This document shows, piece after piece, positions 6,677-11,599 of a stretch of 11,599 nucleotides of DNA. The notes under the pieces are model-generated. The model saw nothing but the letters and a program-made list of their open reading frames with translations. It was not told the origin of the DNA and did no database searches. The translations under genes and the position numbers were made by a program. How positions within the stretch are numbered: position 1 is the stretch's first letter; every line of letters starts with the position of its first letter. Source of the DNA: Synechococcales cyanobacterium PMM_0002 (GTDB lineage: Bacteria; Cyanobacteriota; Cyanobacteriia; Elainellales; Elainellaceae). Location: assembly GCA_949127925.1 (NCBI GenBank), contig CASBQX010000312.1, positions 1 to 11,599 of the forward strand. The letters are read 5' to 3'.

Positions 6677-9031
6677 ATGACGCAAGAACTAGAACCGCAA
6701 GCGTTGGCGGGTGATGACGCTGCCGATATGCCACCCGCCAAAAAAGGAGGTGGACTGTCTCCGCGATCGCTACTGCGCATCATTCAGCGCAAAGGGCTGC
6801 TGATTGCGGGGATTACGGGAACTTTATCGATTGCGGCATGGCTAGCAACCGCAGGCGATTTGCCGACCTATCGGGGTGGGTTTCAACTGTTGGTGGAACC
6901 CGTCACCTCTGAAGCCCGCAGCTCTGAACCGACGGCGCTGACCCGCAGTGAGGGACAAGTCCCCAGTCGTGACCTTTTTAGCTTGGATTATCCTACACAG
7001 TTAGAAATTTTACGCAGCCCTAAGGTGCTAGAAGCCATTTACACTGACGTTCAGTCAAAGTATCCCGCATTTGGCTACATCGATTTGATTGCAGGGCTGA
7101 CGGTGCAACGCCTAGGGACAACTCGCACCACTGAAACCAAACTGCTACAGATTACTTACCAGGCCAATGATCCGGTGCTGACGCAACTGGTGTTGGATGA
7201 GCTGGCGAAAAAGTACCTGCAATATAGTCTAGATGATCGCAAAACCCGCATTAGTGAAGGGGTTAAGTTCATTGAGGATCAGCTACCAACCCTTCAGCAA
7301 AGAGTGGATAAACTGCAAGAGCAGGTGCAAGAGCTGCAACAGACTTATGAGCTGATTGACCCAAATTCGCAGGGCGCTCAGATTGCGGTGCAGGTGCAGC
7401 AGCTTGCAGAACAACAGCGCGCCACCGAGCAGCTGTTGCAAGAGCAGCAGGTGCTGTATGCCAATCTACAGCAGCAATTACAGCTGTCACCAGAGCAGGC
7501 GATCGCGGCCTCAGCCCTGAGTCAAAATCCGCGCTATCAGCAGCTAATGAGCGGTTTAAGCGAGATTGACAGCCAAATTGCCCTAGAGTCAGCCCGGTTT
7601 AGTGAAGCCAGCCCCATAATTCAGCGACTGCGGCAAAAACAGACCAATCTGGATGGGTTAATGCAGCAGCAGGCCCAGCAGATGCTGGGATCTCATCTGG
7701 CGGATAGCGCTCAAACTCTGACCTATCAAGATCCGCTGCGGCTAGGACTCATTAAGCAATTAATTGATACCGCCAACCAAATGCAGATGCTTCAGGTGCG
7801 CAAGCAGCTGCTGACCCGCAATTATTCCAGTGTCGAACAGCAAATGCGGCAATTTCCAGCGATCGCCCGCCGCTATGGCGAACTGCAACGGCAGTTGGGT
7901 CTGGCCACCCGCAGCCTCGATCAGCTGCTAGGACAACGGGAAACGCTGCAAGTGGAAGCTGCCCAAACCCAGGTGCCCTGGGAGCTAATGTCGCCACCGA
8001 TGATGCCGCATGACGCAACGGGCACCCCCTTACCCGACCCGGTTACCTCTCGCAAAAAGCTGATCGCGGGTGTCTTAGGGGGGCTACTGTTGGGCGTTGG
8101 GGCCGCCATCTTGATCGAGCAGCGGCAAGATATCTTTTTTGGTTTAGACGATGTCACGGATCTGATTCCAGTTCCACTGCTGGGTAATATTCCCAGCGAT
8201 CGCAACGCTAACCCTTGCCAAGATTTGTTGGCGCTCTCCGCCGTAGAACTCGGTGCGGATACCTTTCCCTTTTTAGATGCATTCAACACGCTGTTTGCCA
8301 GACTGAAATTTCTGCCCACAGAGACGGACGTGCGATCGCTAGTCGTCTGCTCTGCGATGGCTGGAGATGGAAAAACCACCATGGCATTGCACTTAGCAAA
8401 AACAGCAGCGGCGTCGGGGCAGCGGGTACTAGTGGTGGATGCCAACTTCCGGACGCCCCAACTGCATCACTACCTCAATGTATCTAACCAGCAAGGCTTG
8501 AGCGACCTGCTCCGACAAACCGTTGCGCTCACAGACGCCGTTCAAGCCTGCCCTACGGTCAGCCAGCTGTTTGTCTTGCCCGCAGGACGAACGCCTCCTG
8601 GATCTACCCAACTGCTGGCCTCTCCCTGCATGAAAGAGACCATGGCAACGCTGACGGCGGCCTATGACCTAGTCATTTACGACACCCCCGCTCTGCATGG
8701 AGCCGTAGACGCCAACTTTCTAGCGGCTCAAACCGATGGCCTAGTGATGGTTGTCTCGGTGCGGCAAACCAGCCGAGCAAAAACCAGTCAAGTCTTGAAA
8801 CAGCTCGATGAATTTCATGTGCCACTGCTGGGAGTTATTGTCAATCGCACTACCACTAAGCAGCATAGCCACCTCGAAGACAGCGAAGATGAAGACGATG
8901 TGTGGGAAAGTGCATCCGCGCCAGTCGATAAGTACAATGGCGGTGAGTACAATGGCGATGGGTACAGCGGCGACGAGTATCCGCAAGCCCCCATTCCTAC
9001 CCCCGCATTTGCAGAAGACATGGCATCATGA
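6677..9031 (+). CDS. Polysaccharide co-polymerase with BY-kinase domain (Wzc-like)
   Basis: 784 residues. First membrane helix at about 40-57, then the Wzz-type periplasmic domain. That domain holds a long glutamine-rich coiled coil (about 200-340, with LQEQVQELQQ and LLQEQQ repeats) and a proline-rich stretch (about 434-455) before the second helix at 462-480. The cytoplasmic ATPase has Walker A SAMAGDGKTT (559-568, Lys566), Walker A' VLVVDAN (584-590, Asp588) and Walker B VIYDTPA (666-672, Asp669), the signature of bacterial tyrosine kinases. The tail is acidic (HLEDSEDEDD, 732-741), then has tyrosines at 753, 758, 763 and 768, exactly five residues apart, the expected autophosphorylation cluster. 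It would set polymer length and gate export with the Wza-like protein, controlled by cycles of tail phosphorylation. No cognate Wzb phosphatase is encoded here. The last four bases overlap the glucokinase start. Confidence 0.93.
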   Translation: MTQELEPQALAGDDAADMPPAKKGGGLSPRSLLRIIQRKGLLIAGITGTLSIAAWLATAGDLPTYRGGFQLLVEPVTSEARSSEPTALTRSEGQVPSRDLFSLDYPTQLEILRSPKVLEAIYTDVQSKYPAFGYIDLIAGLTVQRLGTTRTTETKLLQITYQANDPVLTQLVLDELAKKYLQYSLDDRKTRISEGVKFIEDQLPTLQQRVDKLQEQVQELQQTYELIDPNSQGAQIAVQVQQLAEQQRATEQLLQEQQVLYANLQQQLQLSPEQAIAASALSQNPRYQQLMSGLSEIDSQIALESARFSEASPIIQRLRQKQTNLDGLMQQQAQQMLGSHLADSAQTLTYQDPLRLGLIKQLIDTANQMQMLQVRKQLLTRNYSSVEQQMRQFPAIARRYGELQRQLGLATRSLDQLLGQRETLQVEAAQTQVPWELMSPPMMPHDATGTPLPDPVTSRKKLIAGVLGGLLLGVGAAILIEQRQDIFFGLDDVTDLIPVPLLGNIPSDRNANPCQDLLALSAVELGADTFPFLDAFNTLFARLKFLPTETDVRSLVVCSAMAGDGKTTMALHLAKTAAASGQRVLVVDANFRTPQLHHYLNVSNQQGLSDLLRQTVALTDAVQACPTVSQLFVLPAGRTPPGSTQLLASPCMKETMATLTAAYDLVIYDTPALHGAVDANFLAAQTDGLVMVVSVRQTSRAKTSQVLKQLDEFHVPLLGVIVNRTTTKQHSHLEDSEDEDDVWESASAPVDKYNGGEYNGDGYSGDEYPQAPIPTPAFAEDMAS
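8931..8983 (+). repeat. 15-bp in-frame tandem repeat encoding the kinase tyrosine tail
   Basis: Three 15-bp units follow each other at 8931-8945 (agtacaatggcggtg), 8946-8960 (agtacaatggcgatg) and 8961-8975 (ggtacagcggcgacg), then a fourth partial unit begins agtat. Units 1 and 2 differ at one base and unit 3 is more diverged. Each unit encodes Tyr followed by Asn/Ser-Gly and two small or acidic residues, so copy number sets the number of tail tyrosines. Confidence 0.85.
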
Positions 9032-10083
9032 CACTACTTTTAGCAGGAGATATCGGCGGCACTAAAACCATTTTGCGGCTGGCAACAGTGCAATCGGCTT
9101 CAACTGGAGCGACGTTACGCCTGCAAACACTGCATGAAAAACGTTACATTAGCGCCGAGTTTGTCGATTTGGTGCCGATGGTACGCGAGTTTTTGGCAGA
9201 GACGACCACAAAACTGGGAACCCTGGCGATGCCTGCCAATGCCTGTTTTGCGATCGCTGGCCCTGTGATTAACAACACGTCTATTCTGACCAATCTTTCT
9301 TGGACGTTAGAAGCCGATCGCCTGCGAGCCGAGCTGGACATTCCCAACGTATCGCTGATTAATGACTTTGAAGCGATTGGCTATGGCGTTTTGGGTCTAG
9401 AAGACGATGACTTAGAAACGCTGCAAACAGGTGCCCTTCAGCCCCAAGCTCCGATCGCTATTATTGGCGCGGGTACAGGGTTGGGGCAGGGTTTTTTAAT
9501 TCGCCAGGGCGTGCAGTACGTGGTGTATCCGTCTGAAGGTGGACACGCCGACTTTGCTCCCCACTCAGAACTAGAATTTCAGCTGACAAAATATTTATTA
9601 GATAAGTTAGGCATCAGCCGGATTTCGGCGGAACGGGTCGTATCGGGGCAGGGAATTGTCTCCATTTATCAGTTCCTGCGCGATCGCCAAGCGGCCAAAG
9701 AATCGCCGGACGTGGCTCAGAAAATTCGCCAGTGGGAGGGCGAAGCGGGAAAAACTGAAAAATCTGTCGATCCCGGTGCCGTGATTGGCATAGCCGCCGC
9801 CGCTGGCGATCGCCTATCTGAACAAGCGCTACAGCTATTTGCTGCCGCCTATGGGGCTGAAGCCGGAAACTTGGCGCTGAAACTACTGCCCTTTGGTGGG
9901 CTGTATATTGCCGGCGGGGTTGCTGTGAAAAATCTGTCGCTGCTGCAATCGGGTTGCTTCCTGCATGCCTTCCTCGAAAAAGGCCGGATGAAACCCCTGC
10001 TGGAGAGGGTTCCAGTCCACGTTATTCTAAACCCTCAAGTGGGGCTGATTGGCGCAGCCGTCTGCGCAGCACAGCAAGCGTGA
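9028..10083 (+). CDS. glk: Glucokinase (PF02685 family)
   Basis: 351 residues, a normal length for cyanobacterial glucokinases. It phosphorylates glucose with ATP to glucose-6-phosphate in the cytoplasm. Motifs in order: phosphate-binding AGDIGGTKT (6-14); LTNLSW (87-92); INDFEAIGYG (111-120, with Asp113 the expected catalytic base); GAGTGLGQGFL (147-157); SEGGHADF (169-176), whose Glu and His bind glucose in the E. coli enzyme; ERVVSGQG (202-209); and the C-terminal adenosine-side motif GGLYIAGGVAVKN (290-302). The ATG lies inside the end of the Wzc-like gene (TCATGA, 4-nt overlap), so translation is probably coupled. This places a central sugar kinase in the polysaccharide export run, where it could feed UDP-glucose and related precursors or recycle free glucose. 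That functional link is inferred from position only. Confidence 0.93.
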   Translation: MTLLLAGDIGGTKTILRLATVQSASTGATLRLQTLHEKRYISAEFVDLVPMVREFLAETTTKLGTLAMPANACFAIAGPVINNTSILTNLSWTLEADRLRAELDIPNVSLINDFEAIGYGVLGLEDDDLETLQTGALQPQAPIAIIGAGTGLGQGFLIRQGVQYVVYPSEGGHADFAPHSELEFQLTKYLLDKLGISRISAERVVSGQGIVSIYQFLRDRQAAKESPDVAQKIRQWEGEAGKTEKSVDPGAVIGIAAAAGDRLSEQALQLFAAAYGAEAGNLALKLLPFGGLYIAGGVAVKNLSLLQSGCFLHAFLEKGRMKPLLERVPVHVILNPQVGLIGAAVCAAQQA

Positions 10084-10115
10084 GGCCGCAGCAAAACAAA
10101 CGTGAGGCCGCGGCA
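10079..10115 (+). repeat. Imperfect direct repeat at the glucokinase 3' end
   Basis: cgtgaggccgcagca (10079-10093) recurs as cgtgaggccgcggca (10101-10115), with one mismatch and a 22-bp period. The first copy spans the glucokinase stop codon (TGA at 10081-10083). It looks like a local duplication. I see no known function. Confidence 0.6.
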
Positions 10116-10146
10116 CCGTCGGTCAGTGTAATCTGCCTACATTTGA

Positions 10147-10168
10147 ACAAGGGGCTTAAGCTCCTTGT
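10147..10168. repeat. 22-nt palindrome, possible transcript-end hairpin or dispersed REP-like unit
   Basis: acaaggggcttaagctccttgt pairs with itself along its whole length, with one G-T (G-U in RNA) pair and a TTAA turn, giving a 9-bp stem. It lies 64 nt after the glucokinase stop and has no T-run behind it, so it is not a classical intrinsic terminator. It could still protect the mRNA end. Palindromes of this AAGGGGCTTAAGCCCCTT type are something I associate with dispersed repeats in cyanobacterial genomes, but that is memory, not shown here. Confidence 0.5.
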
Positions 10169-10374
10169 CTATGGAGCCTGTAATAGTAGTGACACGTCCG
10201 CCGCCGAGTACTAGGACTCGAATTGTGGCAGACCGACGCACTTGGGTGAACGATGGCGCATTGCCGCGATCGCGTTCGATTCCAGATGTTGCAGACACTG
10301 CCGATCGCCCAGACCACCGACCTGAGCTGCGAGCTTCATGTGTTGACCTCGACGGCAGACTGGTTGAACGTACT

Positions 10375-10587
10375 CTATAGCAACCACCTATCCCCAAAGT
10401 ATTCGACTTGATGGCGGAGTTGAGGGGCGATCGCCTGTGCGATTAACCCAGCATTCAAACGTTGAAACAGATGATTTTGTCCGGGTCGTTGGCAGGATTG
10501 AGGCCACAACATTGGTGATTGAACCGCAATAACCCGTAGTTCTAAGTTTGGATTTGAGCCATTATAAAGCTCACCGACTCCCAGCAT
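10375..10587 (-). CDS. Doubtful short hypothetical frame
   Basis: 70 codons from an ATG at 10587 to a TAG at 10375. The frame is open for nine more codons upstream, to a TGA near 10613, without another ATG. The translation (MLGVGELYNGSNPNLELRV at the start, QVEYFGDRWLL at the end) has a protein-like mix of residues and includes a HIP1 site. I recognise no domain and there is no clear ribosome site. It may be a relic of a longer gene or chance. It lies alone between the glucokinase and the XRE gene. Confidence 0.2.
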   Translation of the reverse strand: MLGVGELYNGSNPNLELRVIAVQSPMLWPQSCQRPGQNHLFQRLNAGLIAQAIAPQLRHQVEYFGDRWLL

Positions 10588-10693
10588 AAACTGCGATCGC
10601 CCTGCAACAGGTCAACCGTAGTAGACGGTGATAGCACAAAAAAAAGCGGTATTATGCATCTGGGTTTCCCAATTTACGCTAAACTAGTGAAAA

Positions 10694-10723
10694 TTGACTG
10701 CGGTGGGGCTGGGGCTGTATCTT
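10694..10723 (+). promoter_or_regulatory. Candidate sigma-70-type promoter for the XRE-type gene
   Basis: TTGACT at 10694-10699 is followed after 18 bp by TATCTT at 10718-10723, with TG directly before the -10. Initiation about 7 nt later would place the transcript start at about 10730, exactly at the foot of the hairpin described next. The spacer is G-rich. The -10 is a weak match, so this is tentative. Confidence 0.35.
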
Positions 10724-10729
10724 ATAAGG

Positions 10730-10761
10730 AAAAACCAGTAGCTAACGCCGCTGGTTTTTTT
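10730..10761. terminator. Terminator-like hairpin, possibly bidirectional or an attenuator
   Basis: AAAAACCAG (10730-10738) is complementary to CTGGTTTTT (10751-10759). The stem can continue inward as TAGC/GCCG with one wobble and one mismatch around a TAAC loop. A run of seven T follows the plus-strand arm (10755-10761), and the minus-strand reading also ends in T after the stem. It could end transcripts from the left or right. It also lies only 22 nt before the XRE start, in its probable leader. Confidence 0.65.
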
Positions 10762-10783
10762 GTTTTGCTACCCAGGTATTTCG

Positions 10784-11098
10784 GTGAAAATTTCCAAGGC
10801 GTTGATGCTATTGCGGGTGAGATACGATTTCAGTCAGGCTGATTTAGGTAAAAAGACGGGGATGTCGTCTATCAGTGATATTGAACTGGGCAAGCGACCG
10901 CCGCGTTTGGATGAACTGGAAGCCTATGCCAAGGTGTTCGGGATCAGCACCAGTGCAATTATGAGGTTTGCGGAAGATCTAGATGATCCAACCTATCTGT
11001 TCCCGCCGCTGCTGGTTGAGAAGCGCATTAAAGGTCTGGAAGGACGCAGGGCGCAGGTGCCCCGCGTTCGTAAACTGAAAGACAAGCCAGAGAGTTAA
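10784..11098 (+). CDS. Small XRE/Cro-CI-type helix-turn-helix regulator
   Basis: 104 residues from a GTG at 10784 (VKISKALMLLRVRYD). The frame is open to a TTG at 10760, but that start lies inside the hairpin's T-run. An ATG at 10805 would cut into helix 1. The HTH_3-type fold is visible in residues about 4-65: LLRVRYDFSQADLGKKTG (helices 1-2), SISDIELGKRPP (recognition helix and following turn), then LDELEAYAKVFGIS (helix 4 region). The last 35 residues are basic (EKRIKGLEGRRAQV) and unrecognised. It should bind DNA as a repressor or autoregulator. Compared with the usual GxSxxxISxIE pattern, the segment GMSSISDIE is two residues short before the recognition helix. It stands alone on its strand and converges on the PhoX-like fragment 7 nt away. 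No partner toxin or phage gene is visible. Confidence 0.75.
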   Translation: MKISKALMLLRVRYDFSQADLGKKTGMSSISDIELGKRPPRLDELEAYAKVFGISTSAIMRFAEDLDDPTYLFPPLLVEKRIKGLEGRRAQVPRVRKLKDKPES

Positions 11099-11105
11099 AT
11101 CTCGG

Positions 11106-11312
11106 TTAGTGCGGCAGTGGCGGCAGTGCGGCCAACATCATGCAATTTGTGGCATCAAGATAGAAGCTGGCATCGGTTTGGATCCACAGTAAACCGGGCA
11201 CACTTTGGCTAAACCATAAGCCGCCTAGGCTAGAGCAATCGTTCTCATCCATCAGCTCCGACAGGTTAACATCAGCCCCAGCATTTGCTTGCGCTCCAAA
11301 GAGGTAAGGAAT
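11106..11312 (-). pseudogene. Fragment of a PhoX/DUF839-like phosphatase gene
   Basis: The minus-strand frame ending at the TAA at 11106-11108 reads ELMDENDCSSLGGLWFSQS, then VPGLLWIQTDASFYLDATNC and MMLAALP. This matches the pattern I know from PhoX/DUF839 phosphatases, where FxSPDGLWFDxxGxLWIQTD is followed by NxQMLAADP. Here SPDG is changed to SLGG. Full-length PhoX-type proteins are several hundred residues, and this piece has about 68. It lacks the whole N-terminal part and stops with PPLPH right after the MLAA motif, before the C-terminal region. The upstream side is replaced by the transposase segment, so it is probably a remnant of a gene broken by insertion and deletion. Family assignment rests on one motif block. 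Confidence 0.6.
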
Positions 11313-11599
11313 GGGGATTAAATAAGATCCATAATTATTAAATCTGCGGTACAGCCGTATAGTTCCATTTTGGTAAATAATCATCAAACACAATTTCCAT
11401 TGTCCGCTTAAACTCTTCTGTAACTTTGCGCCCCGTCTTGTATGCCCCATCTAGAATCGTTGCAAATACCTGAAGCCCTATCTTTGTCTTGGTTTTTGCA
11501 ATTAACTCTTCAACTAATTCAACATTCTCAAAAATTACCCCTTGACACGCACGAGTCACATGAGGAAACAACCGATGTTCAATGGGATTATATTTCGAG
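11313..11599 (-). mobile_element. End of an ISAzo13-like insertion sequence (continues past right edge)
   Basis: The transposase 3' end at 11338 and the start of PhoX-like coding sequence place the element's end between about 11300 and 11337. The tract ggggattaaataagatcc (11313-11330) is the most likely terminal repeat on position alone. Its partner lies outside the window, so neither the inverted repeat nor a target duplication can be confirmed. Confidence 0.5.
11338..11599 (-). CDS. ISAzo13-like DDE transposase, C-terminal part (5' end beyond right edge)
   Basis: The minus-strand frame is open from the right window edge to the TAA at 11338-11340, 87 codons. It begins SKYNPIEHRLFPHVTRACQG; NPIEHRLF contains the glutamate expected as the last DDE catalytic residue in this group. 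It continues through ELIAKTKTKIGLQVFATILD and YKTGRKVTEEF to YLPKWNYTAVPQI. TxTGLxVxxxxDxxxYxTGxKV and the closing WNYT are the pattern of the ISAzo13/Rhodopirellula-type transposase domain (PF07592). An apparent start at 11571 is only a TTG inside this block; the true start lies outside the window. The reading frame looks intact in the visible part. The enzyme would cut and move its own element. Confidence 0.8.
   Translation of the reverse strand, partial: SKYNPIEHRLFPHVTRACQGVIFENVELVEELIAKTKTKIGLQVFATILDGAYKTGRKVTEEFKRTMEIVFDDYLPKWNYTAVPQI

Larger units (their letters stand above)
10084..10783. other. 700-bp stretch without a convincing gene
   Basis: After the glucokinase stop this stretch holds the second direct-repeat copy, a 22-nt palindrome (10147-10168), a terminator-like hairpin (10730-10761) and a promoter-like pair before it. 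Open frames are short and unrecognised. One is a plus-strand frame of 52 codons at 10253-10411 ending SNHLSPKYST. The other is a minus-strand frame at 10375-10587 (70 codons from its ATG). Several longer frames on both strands are arginine/serine-rich and look like chance. The stretch may be the remains of decayed genes. I recognise no RNA gene in it. Confidence 0.5.

Noticed and set aside
7269..8445. Several minus-strand frames (up to 174 codons) inside the Wzc-like gene
   Set aside because: They are shadows of a strongly supported plus-strand gene. Their Ala/Ser/Arg-rich content follows from its codon use.
8808..9065. 85-codon plus-strand frame across the Wzc/glucokinase junction
   Set aside because: It is out of frame with both well-supported genes and contains no recognisable motif.
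10137..10397. 86-codon minus-strand frame and the 71-codon plus-strand frame opposite (10165-10380)
   Set aside because: Both are Arg/Ser/Thr-rich mirror frames through GC-rich spacer DNA, with no domain and no ribosome site.
10084..10783. tRNA, riboswitch or CRISPR in the gene-poor stretch
   Set aside because: I found no cloverleaf with a conserved T-loop, no regularly spaced repeats beyond one 15-bp duplication, and no riboswitch core that I recognise.
11106..11450. A single 114-codon minus-strand gene spanning the transposase end and the PhoX-like block
   Set aside because: Its first third is out of frame with the clear transposase sequence, and only the part below about 11312 resembles a protein family. 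It is a chance join of IS DNA and a gene fragment.

Overview
The window looks like a cyanobacterial chromosome segment. The octamer GCGATCGC (HIP1, highly over-represented in many cyanobacteria) occurs about two dozen times between positions 1 and about 10,600. The gene content fits this: Wza/Wzc-type exopolysaccharide export proteins and a ROK-unrelated (PF02685-type) glucokinase. I cannot assign a genus.

Layout. Positions 1-5233 carry a minus-strand run of four surface-polysaccharide genes. In transcription order these are a GT4 glycosyltransferase (GTG start at 5233), a Wzx-type flippase (2 nt downstream), a Wzy-type polymerase/O-antigen-ligase-like protein (start most likely 2637), and a second GT4 glycosyltransferase that starts at 1089 and runs off the left edge. 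A 230-296 bp divergent intergenic region separates this run from a plus-strand run: an outer-membrane polysaccharide export protein (Wza/OPX), a polysaccharide co-polymerase fused to a tyrosine-kinase-like ATPase (Wzc/BY-kinase), and a glucokinase whose ATG overlaps the Wzc stop codon. Together these form most of a Wzx/Wzy-dependent capsule or exopolysaccharide pathway. Glycosyltransferases build a lipid-linked repeat unit, Wzx flips it, Wzy polymerises it, and Wzc/Wza control length and export. The glucokinase would supply glucose-6-phosphate, a precursor of nucleotide sugars. No initiating phosphoglycosyltransferase and no Wzb-like phosphatase is inside the window.

Right of 10,083 the character changes. 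About 700 bp has no convincing gene. It contains a direct repeat, a 22-nt palindrome, two short doubtful reading frames and a terminator-like hairpin. A small XRE-type helix-turn-helix gene follows on the plus strand (10784-11098). Seven nucleotides after it, on the minus strand, lies a fragment resembling PhoX/DUF839-type phosphatase. That fragment abuts the C-terminal part of an ISAzo13-like (DDE) transposase that leaves the window at the right edge. I saw no HIP1 octamer in the last kilobase, which agrees with this being an accessory, insertion-scarred end.

I see no clearly new multi-gene system. The observations most worth following are the 15-bp tandem repeat that builds the tyrosine tail of the kinase, the ATGA coupling of kinase and glucokinase, the hairpin in the presumed leader of the XRE gene, and the transposase/PhoX junction.
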